Below, piece after piece: positions 49,771 to 59,239 of a stretch of 64,000 nt of DNA; the first letter of the stretch is position 1, and the number at the start of each line of letters is the position of its first letter. A program made the position numbers and the translations under genes. Location of the stretch: the NCBI RefSeq assembly GCF_003711805.1, contig NZ_QXCP01000004.1:372001-436000 (forward strand), in the 5' to 3' direction. The notes under the pieces are model-generated. The model was not told the origin of the DNA, searched no databases, and worked only from the letters and a program-made list of their open reading frames with translations. Origin of the DNA: Brachybacterium sp. EE-P12 (GTDB taxonomy: Bacteria; Actinomycetota; Actinomycetes; Actinomycetales; Dermabacteraceae).

Positions 49771-51139
49771 ATGACGAAGACAGCGCAGGACTGGGCCCAG
49801 CAGCTGTCCGCGCTCCTGGACCGCGCCCCGTCGGCCGAGCTGCTCGCCGCCGCGAGCGACGCCGCCCTGATCGACCTGATCGCCGCGACGGAGCGCGCCA
49901 AGGGCCGCCTCGCCGCCGCACAGGCCCGAGCGGAGGCCGCCTTCTGGACAGCGCAGATCCGCGAGCAGGAGCGCCTGGACGTGCCGCGCGGCCAACGGGG
50001 CCGCGGCATCGCCGACCAGGTCGCGCTCGCCCGGCGCATCAGCCCCAAGCAGGCCTCCGACGAGGTCGCCCTGCACCGGCTGATGCTCGAGACCCTGCCT
50101 CGCACCACGGCGCTGCTGGAGGCCGGGGAGATCAACGAGCACGCGGCGCGGACGGTCGCCGCGAACGTGCTCGTCCTGGACGGCGAGGACAGGGAGCGCG
50201 TCGACGCGGACCTCGCCGATCGGCTGCCGACCGTGACCGCCCGGCGCGCCGGCGACCTGGCCCGCGCCCGGGCGCAGGAGCTCGATCCGGACGCGGCGGT
50301 GCGGCGCCACCAGCGCGCCGTCGCGGACCGACGGGTCTCCCTCCGGCCCGCAGTCGACGGCATGTCGATCCTCCGCGCGACCCTTCCGGTGAAGGACGGC
50401 GTCGCAGTCCTCAAGACGCTGACCGAGGCGGCCAAGGCTGCCACCGCGACCGGCGACCCGCGCACCAAGGGCCAGATCATGGCCGACACGCTCACCGCGC
50501 GCGCCTGCGGGCTCGAGAGCGCGGACGACATCCCCGTCGAGATCCAGCTGCTCATGACCGACACGACCCTCCTCGCCGAAGAGGAGCGGACCGCATGGAT
50601 CGACGGTCATCCGCTGCCCGGACGCACCGGACGCGCCGCCTCCACCGGAGATCGGCCGCGCCGCGCGGTGGATACGCCGCCTCTACACCGACGCCCGGCC
50701 CGGCGAGCTGACCGATATCGATCGCCGACGTCGGCTGTTCCGTGGCGAGGTCCGGCGCTTCATCCTGGCGCGCGATCAGCGCTGCCGCACGCCCTGGTGC
50801 GATGCGGCGATCCACGACATCGACCACCCCCGTCGCTTCGCCGACGGGGGCAGCACCGACCCGGACAACGGCCTCGGTCACTGCAGGCGCTTCAACCTCG
50901 CCAAGGAGATCCCCGGATGGGAGTCGATGACGGAGCCGGCTGTCGAGGCCAGGCCCAGCAGGCTCACGATCAAGACGCCCACCGGCCACATCTACCAGTC
51001 CACCGCGCCGGCGCTCCTCCGGCACCTCGAGGGCCCCGAGGGGGAGCGCGCCGAGCTCCTCTCGGAGGAGCCCCTCGACTCCGCGACGCCGCCCGGCGAT
51101 GCCGACGGCGACGGTCCGCCGCAGTCGAGAGCCGGATGA
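49771..51139 (+). pseudogene. DUF222-HNH endonuclease gene, frameshifted
   Basis: Two reading frames hold one family protein. Frame 1 from the ATG at 49771 (GGAGGTG upstream) gives the DUF222 part (about 290 residues) up to WIDGHPLPG near 50622. The continuation, [18 protein letters not shown] and the HNH nuclease ([15 protein letters not shown], then N-x8-H-C-x5-N-x-A), is in the next frame from about 50642 to 51139. One extra base, or two missing bases, in the variable linker between 50611 and 50642 explains it. Such genes (13E12-repeat-like in mycobacteria) are often multicopy. Sequencing error or a programmed shift are alternatives. Confidence 0.8.
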
Positions 51140-51175
51140 CCCCGGACCCCGCGCGGCGCGCTGCCGTGCAGGCGC

Positions 51176-51742
51176 TCAGCGCCGCCCGGGGGCGCGGGGC
51201 ACGACCGCGATCCACAGCGCCACCGCCGCGACGGCGCCGAGGACGATCATCCAGGGCCCGAGCTGGATCCGGGCGAGCAGCACCGTCAGCAGCCCTGCCA
51301 CGACGGCGAGCACTGCGACCCCGGCCAGGGCGCGCACCGCCAGGCGCAGCGCCGCGCGCTCGAGCGTGCCGTGCACCGGCATCACCGCGGCGATCGCGAA
51401 GGCCGCATGGCCGAGCAGCAGCAGAAGCCCCGTCGCCCCGGCGAGAGCCATGGTGAGATCGCCCCGCAGGAACAGCGCCGCGACGACGGGCAGCAGCGCG
51501 AGGACCCCGAGGTCGGTGTCCGGGTCGAACCACAGCGCCACCAGCCCGATCGCCGAGACAAGCACGGCCAGGACGATCCCCACGGACGCACCCGAGGTGG
51601 ACGGGCTGATCAGCGCCAGCGCGAGCGCACCCGCGACCGCGAGAGTCCCGCCGCCGCGCAGACCCCACTGGACCGGGGCGATGCGACGCAGCTCGAGCAG
51701 CCGGTCGGCGATCGGATCGATCAGGACACCCGCGCGCATCAT
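51176..51742 (-). CDS. Membrane protein, last gene of the DUF58-MoxR operon
   Basis: Protein of 188 aa with about five hydrophobic helices (for example GTLAVAGALALALISP, VGIVLAVLVSAIGLVALW, LGVLALLPVVAALFL, and ALAGVAVLAVVAGLLTVLLA) and a short basic end (VVPRAPGRR). The start overlaps the DUF58 stop as ATGA. I do not recognise a family. Position alone suggests a part in the MoxR/DUF58 membrane system. Confidence 0.75.
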   Translation of the reverse strand: MMRAGVLIDPIADRLLELRRIAPVQWGLRGGGTLAVAGALALALISPSTSGASVGIVLAVLVSAIGLVALWFDPDTDLGVLALLPVVAALFLRGDLTMALAGATGLLLLLGHAAFAIAAVMPVHGTLERAALRLAVRALAGVAVLAVVAGLLTVLLARIQLGPWMIVLGAVAAVALWIAVVPRAPGRR

Positions 51743-53091
51743 GCCCTCCTGCGCCGGGGCGCGCTGCGGGCGGCGGAGAGCGAGAGCAGCACCGGGGCCA
51801 GGGAGGAGGCCCCCTCCCACGCGGTCACCGGCACCCCTGCCTCGCGCAGCTCGCGCACCGTCGTCTCCCGCTGCATCCGCCGCAGCGCCCAGGCCTCCGG
51901 CCAGAAGCGCTCGGAGGCCCGCCCCTCGAGCTTCAGCGGCCGACCCCGCAGCACCGAGGTGTCGCCGATGCTCGCCGGAAGGGTGTCGACGACGAGGACG
52001 TCGGCGCCGTGGGAGACGAGCATGCCGATCTGCGCGATCGGCTCCGGTCGCAGCAGCGGCGAGCACACCACCGTCAGCGTCCCGGGCCGCACGGACCGCA
52101 TTCGGTGCAGAGGCCGCAGCGTGCCGTCGTCGCGGGAGGCGCGGGCGAGTGCATCGGTGAGCACCCGCAGCTGGCGGGGTCCGGAGCCGGCGGGCACCTG
52201 CCCGATGAGGTGGCCGATGTCGAACACGGCCACACGGTCGCCGGCGCCGAGATAGTGGCGGGCCACCGCCGTCGTCGCCCGGATCGTCATGTCCAGGCTG
52301 GTGGGCGCCTCCGTGCTGGCCCAGGGGGCGGGGGAGACGTCCGACGTGGTGTCCGTGACGATGAGGACCTCGGTGTCCTGCTCGGTGAAGGTCGCGTTCG
52401 TGTGCAGCGTCCCGGTGCGACTGGTGACCCGCCAGTTGATCCGGTGCAGCCGGTCCCCGGGACGGAAGGCGCGCACCTCCGCGAGCGCCGTCCCGTCGCC
52501 TCGTCGGCGTGAGAGGTGCGCGCCGCTGACCCCGATCGGCGAGGGGACGTCGACGGGGGCGTCGAGCACCACGGAAGCGGGCATCACCTGCAGCGACGTC
52601 GCAGGCAGGGTGACCTCGGTGCGATAGGCGCCGAGCGCGTCGGCCGTGAGCACGTGGGCGGGCCCCACCTCGATCCGTCCCCAGCGTCGTGCGCCGATGC
52701 GGAGGCGCGTCGTCCCGTCGCCGGTGCGGGACCCGTAGCGGGGGGCGAGATCCGCATGCGGCGGCATCGGCAGGCTGGCCGTGGTGAGCAGGCCGGGGGC
52801 CGTGGTGACGGTCGCGCTCGCCGCGCCGTCCTCCTCGAGCTGCTGACGGTTCAGGCGCAGCCGGGGCAGCGGCACCCCGCGCTCCTCGCCGCGGGCCGTG
52901 CGCCGTGCGAGCGCAGCCACCGCCCAGACCAGCAGCGGCAGCCCGACCAGTATCAGCGGTGGCTTTCCGACGAGGACCGCGAGGACGAGCGCGGAGACTC
53001 CGACGGCGGCGGCGCGGACCAGCGCCCCCGTCGGCCGGCTGCGCACGGTGCGGGCGGGGTCGGCGGCTTCGCCGTCAGGACGCGTGTTCAC
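51739..53091 (-). CDS. DUF58 protein
   Basis: Protein of 450 aa. Two N-terminal helices (about 25-65) anchor a soluble region. The DUF58 core shows EVRAFRPGDRLHRINWRVTSRTGTLHTNAT, the well-known R-x-Y-x-x-G-D-x-x-R-x-I-x-W motif, and a VWA-like fold after it (EVLIVTDTTSD, AGDRVAVFDIG). GTG 53091 overlaps the moxR-like stop by 4 nt. DUF58 proteins work with MoxR ATPases, probably in metal or cofactor insertion or envelope-protein assembly; this cellular role is not settled. Confidence 0.92.
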   Translation of the reverse strand: MNTRPDGEAADPARTVRSRPTGALVRAAAVGVSALVLAVLVGKPPLILVGLPLLVWAVAALARRTARGEERGVPLPRLRLNRQQLEEDGAASATVTTAPGLLTTASLPMPPHADLAPRYGSRTGDGTTRLRIGARRWGRIEVGPAHVLTADALGAYRTEVTLPATSLQVMPASVVLDAPVDVPSPIGVSGAHLSRRRGDGTALAEVRAFRPGDRLHRINWRVTSRTGTLHTNATFTEQDTEVLIVTDTTSDVSPAPWASTEAPTSLDMTIRATTAVARHYLGAGDRVAVFDIGHLIGQVPAGSGPRQLRVLTDALARASRDDGTLRPLHRMRSVRPGTLTVVCSPLLRPEPIAQIGMLVSHGADVLVVDTLPASIGDTSVLRGRPLKLEGRASERFWPEAWALRRMQRETTVRELREAGVPVTAWEGASSLAPVLLSLSAARSAPRRRRA

Positions 53092-54089
53092 GCCGACGCC
53101 GGCGCCTGGACTGGCTGTGCGGCGGCGGGGACCGGGACCATCTCGAGCACCGCGTCCACGACGCCGGCCCCGGTCGCGTTCTGCAGCCACAGCTCGGGCT
53201 TGACGGTGACGCGGTGGTCGAGCGCCGGGTGGGCGAGGTCCTTGACGTCCTCGGGCACCACGTAGGTGCGGCCCCGGATCAGAGCGAGCGCCCGGGCGGC
53301 GACGATGAGTGCGAGGGTGCCGCGGGGCGAGGCGCCCACGAGAGAGTGCTGGTGCCTGCGCGTGGCCGCGACCAGCTCGACCGCGTAGTGGCCGACCGCC
53401 TCCTCGACGTGCACGTCCTCGACCGCGCGCTGGAGCGAGAGGAGGTGCTCCGCGTCCAGGACCTCGGGGACCTCCTGCTCCTCCCGGCGCCGATCGATGC
53501 GGCGCGAGACCACGCTCCATTCCTGCTCGGCCGAGGGATAGCCGAACGACAGCCGCAGCAGGAAGCGGTCCAGCTGCGCCTCGGGTAGGGGATAGGTGCC
53601 CTCGTGCTCGATCGGGTTCGCGGTGGCCAGCACGTGGAAGGGAGCGGGCAGCTTCCGGGTCGTGCCCTCGACCGAGACCTGCCGCTCCTGCATCGCCTCG
53701 AGCAGCGCCGACTGGGTCTTCGGCGGGGTGCGATTGATCTCGTCGGCCAGCAGCAGGCCCGTGAACACCGGCCCGGGACGGAAGGAGAACTCGCCGGTGC
53801 GCTGGTCGAACACCTCGGCGCCGGTGAGATCCGCAGGGAGCAGATCAGGGGTGAACTGCGCGCGGGTGAAGGGCAGCCCGAGCGCCTGCGCGAAGGAGCG
53901 CGCGGCGAGGGTCTTGCCGAGCCCCGGGAGGTCCTCGAGCAGCACGTGGCCGCCCGCGAGGATCCCCGTGAGCACGAGCTCGAGCGATTTCCGCTTGCCG
54001 ACGACGGCCGTCTCGACCGCGTCGAGCACGGCCTGGGCGGCCGCCGACGCCTCGACCGGAGGGAAGGGGGAGGTGGAGTTCTGGGACAT
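53088..54089 (-). CDS. MoxR-family AAA+ ATPase
   Basis: ATPase of 333 aa. Walker A here reads LEDLPGLGKT, then Walker B LLLADEINRTPPKTQSALLEAMQE with FHVLATANPIEHEGTYPLPEAQLDRFLLR (sensor 1 and arginine finger area). The C-terminal lid has SPRGTLALIVAARALALIRGRTYVVPEDV. The ATG overlaps the preceding stop by one base (TGATG). It is a chaperone-like AAA protein that partners the DUF58 protein encoded next. Confidence 0.95.
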   Translation of the reverse strand: MSQNSTSPFPPVEASAAAQAVLDAVETAVVGKRKSLELVLTGILAGGHVLLEDLPGLGKTLAARSFAQALGLPFTRAQFTPDLLPADLTGAEVFDQRTGEFSFRPGPVFTGLLLADEINRTPPKTQSALLEAMQERQVSVEGTTRKLPAPFHVLATANPIEHEGTYPLPEAQLDRFLLRLSFGYPSAEQEWSVVSRRIDRRREEQEVPEVLDAEHLLSLQRAVEDVHVEEAVGHYAVELVAATRRHQHSLVGASPRGTLALIVAARALALIRGRTYVVPEDVKDLAHPALDHRVTVKPELWLQNATGAGVVDAVLEMVPVPAAAQPVQAPASA

Positions 54090-54583
54090 CAGTGCCTCTC
54101 CTCGCGCGGGGCGAGTTCGTCGAGATAGCGGTGCAGTGCTCTGCGGTCGATCGGCGGGACGGTCGCCCCCTCGGTGCGGGCGGTGCGGAGCAGTCGGCTC
54201 AGCTCGTGCCCGAGCGCCGGGGCATCGGGGTCGCGGGCCCGCTCCTCCGCGATGTCGGCGAGGACGAGGGCGAGTCCGCGGCTGGTCATGCGGCGGTGCG
54301 GCTGGGCGCCGTGGATCATGTCCTCGAGCCGTCGCACCCGCATGTCCTGGGCGTGGGGGAGGGCGTAGTCGGCGTCGAGGTCGACATCGGGCACATGGGT
54401 GTGCTCGGCGCGGTCGGGGCCGACGCGGAGGAACCACCACATCGCCCCGGCGATGATCCCCACCGCGATCGGCAGGGGCAGTGAGAGCTCGAGACCGATG
54501 AGCCGGCAGAGGAGGGCCAGGACGACGGTCGCCGCCGTGGTCGCGGCGATGCGCCAGAGCAGATCCAGCAGATCGGTCCTCAT
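54089..54583 (-). CDS. Two-helix membrane protein of the MoxR operon
   Basis: Protein of 164 aa. Two N-terminal helices (about 10-55: IAATTAATVVLALLCRLIGL, LPIAVGIIAGAMWWFL) are followed by a cytoplasmic helical domain with an HxxD-rich start (HTHVPDVDLDADY) and RGLALVLADIAEERARDP. The start overlaps the DUF4129 gene stop as ATGA. Similar small proteins lie between DUF4129 and moxR genes in other actinobacteria; no function is known. Confidence 0.75.
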   Translation of the reverse strand: MRTDLLDLLWRIAATTAATVVLALLCRLIGLELSLPLPIAVGIIAGAMWWFLRVGPDRAEHTHVPDVDLDADYALPHAQDMRVRRLEDMIHGAQPHRRMTSRGLALVLADIAEERARDPDAPALGHELSRLLRTARTEGATVPPIDRRALHRYLDELAPREERH

Positions 54584-55353
54584 CTGCGCCCACCCCCGTC
54601 GGCTCCGCGCTCGCCCTCGTCGGCCGGGGACGCGACCACCCGCGGGGACGACGCGCCGAGCGCGTCGAGATCCGCGCTCAGGCGGTCCAGGGCGGCGACT
54701 GCCGCCGTGCGGTCGTCCTCGCCGAGCGGGGAGGGATCGAACAGCGCCCGACGGTACAGACCGGCGAGCCGGTCGAGCGCGGAGCGGTCCAGGTCGAAGG
54801 CCGCGAGCACCTCGACGACGAACTCGAGCGTGGTCCGTGACGGATGGCGCGGCACGCCCGCCTCGGCGAGGGATCGCTCGAGCACGAGCCAGGCGGCGAT
54901 CACGGCGTCCTGGGTGTCGACCAGGCTGGACAGCGGGTCGCGGGCCTCGTCGAGCGCGGCCCGGGCGCGGTCGGCGGTCAGCTCGTCCTCCGCGGCCTCG
55001 CCCGCCTCGGGCGGTGCCGGTCGGGCCAGCGCCCTCATGCGCAGCGCGACCCAGACCGCGAGGACCACGAGCACCGCTCCCAGCAGGGAGAGCAGGATGA
55101 TCATTGGAGCATGGCCGAGATCGGGGCGCGGGGGCGTGGACGGGACGTCGAGGGTGTTCCAGCTCGGCTGCTCGATGGTCTCGGGCGCCGGGGTGGCGGG
55201 TGAGGAATCGGCCGGGCGGGTGGGACCGGCGACGACGCTGAGCGGTCCACGCTCGGCGGCGGCCCCGAGGGAGACCGCTCCGAGCCCGCCCAGCGCGGCG
55301 ACGAGGAGCAGGAGGGCGACGACGCGACGCTGCGTCGAATGGTCCTCGGTCAT
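54580..55353 (-). CDS. DUF4129 membrane protein
   Basis: Protein of 257 aa. A first helix near residues 10-32, an extracytoplasmic Pro/Thr stretch, a second helix at about 83-108 (MIILLSLLGAVLVVLAVWVAL), and a cytoplasmic DUF4129 domain (about 130-230: AWLVLERSLAEAGVPRHPSRTTLEFVVEVL ... LAGLYRRALF). The pattern with R-x-x-T-x-x-E-F and the YRRALFD-like end is typical of the family. It overlaps both neighbours by ATGA. Partner of the MoxR/DUF58 proteins by context. Confidence 0.85.
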   Translation of the reverse strand: MTEDHSTQRRVVALLLLVAALGGLGAVSLGAAAERGPLSVVAGPTRPADSSPATPAPETIEQPSWNTLDVPSTPPRPDLGHAPMIILLSLLGAVLVVLAVWVALRMRALARPAPPEAGEAAEDELTADRARAALDEARDPLSSLVDTQDAVIAAWLVLERSLAEAGVPRHPSRTTLEFVVEVLAAFDLDRSALDRLAGLYRRALFDPSPLGEDDRTAAVAALDRLSADLDALGASSPRVVASPADEGERGADGGGRR

Positions 55354-56663
55354 GGCCGGTCGCGCTCCCGGGGGTCCTCGGGCGGAGCGTCGGTCGGCGA
55401 CGGCTCGGGGCGGGGAGCGGCGTGCGGAGAGGCCACGACGACGGACTGCTCCCCGGCGATGCGGGTGAGGATCAGCGTGGCGTGCTCCCCGCCGAAGCGG
55501 CGCGGGCGCAGCTTGCGGCGCAGCTCCTCGGGCTGCACGGCGGTGCCGCGCTTCTTGATCTCCAGCACGCCGAGGCGGTGCTCGCGCAGGTAGGAGGTCA
55601 GGCGCTTGAGGCCGAAGGGCATCACGTCCCGCACCGTGTAGCCGCGGGCGAAGGGGGTGTCGGTGCGGCGGTCGGCGGTGAGATACGCGATCGAGGGGTC
55701 CAGGGTGCGGGCGCCGAGGTCCTCGGCCAGACGGCCGATCAGTCCCGCCCGGATCACCGCGCCGTCGGGCTCGTAGAGGTGGTCGCCGAGCGCGCCGGGC
55801 TCCGGATCTGCGGGCGCGTCGGCGCCGCGGTCCAGCCGGTGCGCGCCGTCGCGGCCGACGAGCACCGCCGAGGAGGTCACGCCCTCCCGGGCGAGCGGTC
55901 CGCACCAGGCGACGGCCTCGAGGACCTGGCCGTGGAAGGAGAGCCACTGGGTCTCGATCTCCGCGGGCAGCGCCTCGCGGTCCACGGCGGGGCCGAGCTT
56001 CGCGCCGAGCGGGCCGAGCTCCTCGCCGCCGCCGAGCGTCCGGGCGAGCTCGAGCACGGTCGACAGCGGCGGCTCGTACTCCTCCGGATCGTGGCGGCGC
56101 CGGGTGCCGGAGCCGCTGGTGGTGCGCCGCGCCGGGTCCAGCCAGATCCCCTCCGTCGCGGCAGGATCGTGGTCCTCCGCGCTTCCGAGGTGCACGCTCG
56201 CGGAGGGGAAGGGGCGCAGGTTCATCGTCGCGACGGCGACCGCGGCGGGGGAGCGGTCCACCGCCCGGACCTGCAGGCCGAGCCCGGCCAGGGCCATCGA
56301 GTCCCCGCCGATGCCGCAGCCGAGATCCGCGACCGAGGCGATCCCGGCGCGGGCGAAGCGCTCGGCGTGCCGGGCCGCGACGGGCAGACGGGTCGCCTGC
56401 TCGAGACCGTCGGGGGTGAACAGCATCGAGGAGGCGAACTCCCCGAACTTGTCCTCCGCCCGCGCCCGCAGTCGGGACTGGGTCATCACCGCGGCGACGA
56501 GCTCGGGCGCGTGCCCGGCCTCGCGCAGACGCGCTCCCTGGCTCAGCGAGTCCTGCTCGCGGTACGGCGGCAGCGAGTTCAGCAGCGCCCAGCCCTCGCT
56601 GCTCAGGACGGGCTCGAGGGCGCGTGCGACCGCCGACTCGGCATCTGCGGCTCGGGAGGACAT
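55350..56663 (-). CDS. Class I SAM methyltransferase with THUMP-like domain
   Basis: Protein of 437 aa. A SAM-binding motif VADLGCGIGGDSMALAG (about 112-128) and motif VRAVDRSP, then WLDPARRTTSG, an uncommon D-P-A-R catalytic region. The C-terminal part (about 360-410: PFGLKRLTSYLREHRLGVLEIKKRGTAVQPEELRRKL) matches the THUMP-like domain; nucleic-acid (rRNA or tRNA) methylation is the best guess. TAGCCT ends 7 nt before the ATG. It heads a six-gene operon in which each following start overlaps the previous stop. Confidence 0.82.
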   Translation of the reverse strand: MSSRAADAESAVARALEPVLSSEGWALLNSLPPYREQDSLSQGARLREAGHAPELVAAVMTQSRLRARAEDKFGEFASSMLFTPDGLEQATRLPVAARHAERFARAGIASVADLGCGIGGDSMALAGLGLQVRAVDRSPAAVAVATMNLRPFPSASVHLGSAEDHDPAATEGIWLDPARRTTSGSGTRRRHDPEEYEPPLSTVLELARTLGGGEELGPLGAKLGPAVDREALPAEIETQWLSFHGQVLEAVAWCGPLAREGVTSSAVLVGRDGAHRLDRGADAPADPEPGALGDHLYEPDGAVIRAGLIGRLAEDLGARTLDPSIAYLTADRRTDTPFARGYTVRDVMPFGLKRLTSYLREHRLGVLEIKKRGTAVQPEELRRKLRPRRFGGEHATLILTRIAGEQSVVVASPHAAPRPEPSPTDAPPEDPRERDRP

Positions 56664-56670
56664 GCCCTGC

Positions 56671-56676
56671 AGGCTA
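56671..56676 (-). promoter_or_regulatory. -10 box, leaderless promoter of the methyltransferase-MoxR operon
   Basis: TAGCCT on the minus strand ends 7 nt before the ATG at 56663. It has the same hexamer as the XPB promoter. Confidence 0.55.
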
Positions 56677-56699
56677 CCTGCCGGGCACGTGCCCGTCCG

Positions 56700-57686
56700 T
56701 CACGCGCGGACGTCGAGGATGAGCTTTCCGCGGGTGTGGCCGTGCTCGAGCAGCTCGTGGGCGCGGCCGATCTCCGCCAGCGGCAGGATCTGCGAGACCT
56801 CCAGCGGATAGCGGCCGCTGCGCACACCCTGCGCGAGCCGGTCCAGGCGGTCGCGTCCCGGGCGGATCCGCGGCACGTGCGCCTCGATGCCGCGCTCATG
56901 GGCGGGGGTGAGATCCGCGAGGGAGGGGAGCGGCACCACGATCCCGCCCTCGGCGACCACGTCGAGGCTGGGCACGAAGGTCGAGTGGTAGTGCGTGTCC
57001 AGCACGACGTCCACCCCTCGCCCCTCGGTGGCGCGATGGATCTCGGCCCGCCAGTCGGTCCCGTCGTACGCGATGGGCAGCGCGCCCAGCTCCCGCAGTC
57101 GCTCCGCGTTCGCGGCGCGGCCGGTCGCCCAGACGCGGGAGGCGCCGGCCTCGAGCGCCATCGGGATGAGCAGCTGGCCGACGCCGCCGCTGCCGCCGTG
57201 CACCAGCACCGTGCTGCCCGGGGCGATCCGCGCGGTGTCCTCCACGGTCGCGATCGCGGTGAGTCCGGCCAGGGCCAGGCCCGCCCAGCGGGGAAGGTCC
57301 TCCTCGGCGGTCTCCCCGGGGATCGGGGCGAGGTCGTCGGCGCTGATCGCGATCAGCTCGGCCGCGACACCACGGCTGTCGCCGAGATCGCGCATGCCGA
57401 ACACGCGGGTGCCGGGCGCGAGGCCGCGCGAGGCGAGCTCGGCCTCGTCCAGGTCCGGTCCCGCGCCGCGCACGACGCCGGCCATCTCGCGTCCCGTCCC
57501 CGCGGGCAGGGCGAGGTCCTGCGCCCTGCCGGAGGAGCCGTCGCGGATCTTGTAGTCCAGGGGGTTCAGGCCCACGTGGTCGACCTCGACCAGCACCTCC
57601 CCGGGCCCTGGCACGGGGACCTCGGCATCGGTGTGCAGGACCAGGACCTCGGGGCCGCCGAAGCGGTCGAAACGGATCTCACGCAT
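56700..57686 (-). CDS. NADPH:quinone-reductase-like MDR oxidoreductase
   Basis: Zinc-free medium-chain dehydrogenase/reductase of 328 aa, cytosolic. GroES-like N-domain with VGLNPLDYKIRDG (in place of zinc ligands), then the NADPH motif VLVHGGSGGVGQLLIPMA (GGxGGVG), and VDVVLDTHYHSTFVPSLDVV. The end HELLEHGHTRGKLILDV is usual for the family. The substrate (quinone, enone) is not defined. The start could also be 57695 or 57698, since none of the three has a strong ribosome site. It is divergent from moeA. Confidence 0.85.
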   Translation of the reverse strand: MREIRFDRFGGPEVLVLHTDAEVPVPGPGEVLVEVDHVGLNPLDYKIRDGSSGRAQDLALPAGTGREMAGVVRGAGPDLDEAELASRGLAPGTRVFGMRDLGDSRGVAAELIAISADDLAPIPGETAEEDLPRWAGLALAGLTAIATVEDTARIAPGSTVLVHGGSGGVGQLLIPMALEAGASRVWATGRAANAERLRELGALPIAYDGTDWRAEIHRATEGRGVDVVLDTHYHSTFVPSLDVVAEGGIVVPLPSLADLTPAHERGIEAHVPRIRPGRDRLDRLAQGVRSGRYPLEVSQILPLAEIGRAHELLEHGHTRGKLILDVRA

Positions 57687-57854
57687 GGCATCCATCATGC
57701 ACCCCGGGATCGGGGCCTGGCCATGGCGGAGGTCCGGCGCGGGCGGCGAGGGATGGGCGATCATGGAGCCTGCATGCGGTGCCCGCGGGGTGCCGACGTC
57801 CGCCCTTCGCCCCTCCCAGCCCCTCTCATCCAGCACCTCGCCTCCAGGAGGACC

Positions 57855-59219
57855 ATGAGCACGGATCGTCCCTCGCCGTGGCAGTGGCGCGAGGAGCTGC
57901 GCGCCGCGATCGCCCTTCCCCGGGCCGCCGAGCACGTGCCGCTCGAGCACGCTGGCGGCAGGGTGCTCGCCGCGGGCGTGCGCAGCCCGGAGCAGGTGCC
58001 CGCGGTCCCGATCGCCGCGATGGACGGCTTCGCGGTGCGGCGCGCGGACCTCACCGCTCCCAGCGCCACGACCCTCCCGGTCGCCGCCGAGCTGCCCGCC
58101 CGCCTCGGCGAGGTGCCGCCGCTGCCTGCAGGCAGCGCGGCCCGGATCATGACCGGCGCCCCCGTCCCGCGGGGGGCGGACGCCGTGGTCGAGGTCGAGG
58201 CGACCGACACCGATCCGTTCGGGCCTTCCCCCGCGACGGTCACCCTCACCCTCGGGGCCCTGCCCGTCGAGGGCCGGCACGTGCGCGGACCGGGGGAGGA
58301 GATCGAGGCCGGGGCGGTGCTCGCCGAGGCGGGTGATCGCGTCGGGGCCGGGCTCGTCGGCCTCGCCCGCACCCTCGGTCTGCGCGCCCTCGAGGTGCTG
58401 CGGCCCCTGCGGGTCGCGGTCGTCGTCACCGGCGACGAGCTCACCGGGGAGGGCGAGGGGGCGGCCGGCGGTGCAGGGCCGGACGGCGCCGGAGTGCCGG
58501 GCGCGGTGCGGGAGTCCAACGGCATGATGCTCGCCGCCGCTCTCGCGGCCGACGGCGCGCACGCCCTCCCGCCGCTGCGCTGCGGCGATGATCCCGCTCT
58601 TCTGCGCGCCGCCCTCGAGCAGGCCGCGCAGGAGGCGGATCTGGTGCTCACCACCGGTGGGATCGGCCACGGCGCCTACGACGTCGTCAAGACGACGCTC
58701 GGCCCGCGAGGGAGAGTCAGCTCGCGCTTCGCGCATCTCGCGCTGCGACCCGGCGGGCCGCAGGGATACGGACACCTGCCCGGAGGCACGCCCGTCGTCC
58801 ACCTGCCGGGGACGCCCGTCGGCGCGCTCGTGGGCTATCACCTCTTCGCGCGCCCGCTGCTGGGAGCCTGCGGCGACGGCGACAGCGGCGGGGCAGGCGC
58901 TCCGCGGCGGGTGCTGCTGGAGGCGGGGGAGGAGCGCCCGCGACGCGGCGGCCCGGACGTCGTGCACGCCCTCCCGGGACGGCTGCGTCGCACCGAGGGC
59001 GGCCGCGAGGTGGTGAGCATCGTGCCCGGTCGCCGACTTGCGCCGTACGGGAGGGCGGATGCGCTGGTGCTGCGGGGCGGCACGGGCCCGGGAGGCGAGG
59101 CGGCCGATCGGGCCGTCCCCGGCACGGACGGAGCGGCCCGTCTCGAGGCTCCTGCTTCCTCCGCCGCGGACGCCGCCCCCGGCGACCCGACGCTCAGCGT
59201 GCTGGTGATCCCGCTCTGA
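57855..59219 (+). CDS. moeA: Molybdopterin molybdenumtransferase
   Basis: Inserts molybdate into adenylated molybdopterin; 454 aa. MoeA domains: N-terminal domains I/II (PAVPIAAMDGFAVRRADL, RIMTGAPVPRGADAVVEVE), the MoCF-binding domain III (VVVTGDEL, ESNGMMLAAAL, VLTTGGIGHGAYDVVK), PPGTPVG-like LPGTPVGALVGYH, and domain IV at the end. The TTGG segment deviates from the common TTGGVSxGDYD at GHGAYD. The ATG at 57855 has AGGAGG 4 nt upstream. No other moa/mob gene is in the window. Confidence 0.92.
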   Translation: MSTDRPSPWQWREELRAAIALPRAAEHVPLEHAGGRVLAAGVRSPEQVPAVPIAAMDGFAVRRADLTAPSATTLPVAAELPARLGEVPPLPAGSAARIMTGAPVPRGADAVVEVEATDTDPFGPSPATVTLTLGALPVEGRHVRGPGEEIEAGAVLAEAGDRVGAGLVGLARTLGLRALEVLRPLRVAVVVTGDELTGEGEGAAGGAGPDGAGVPGAVRESNGMMLAAALAADGAHALPPLRCGDDPALLRAALEQAAQEADLVLTTGGIGHGAYDVVKTTLGPRGRVSSRFAHLALRPGGPQGYGHLPGGTPVVHLPGTPVGALVGYHLFARPLLGACGDGDSGGAGAPRRVLLEAGEERPRRGGPDVVHALPGRLRRTEGGREVVSIVPGRRLAPYGRADALVLRGGTGPGGEAADRAVPGTDGAARLEAPASSAADAAPGDPTLSVLVIPL

Positions 59220-59239
59220 CCGACCGGTGAGGATCGTGG

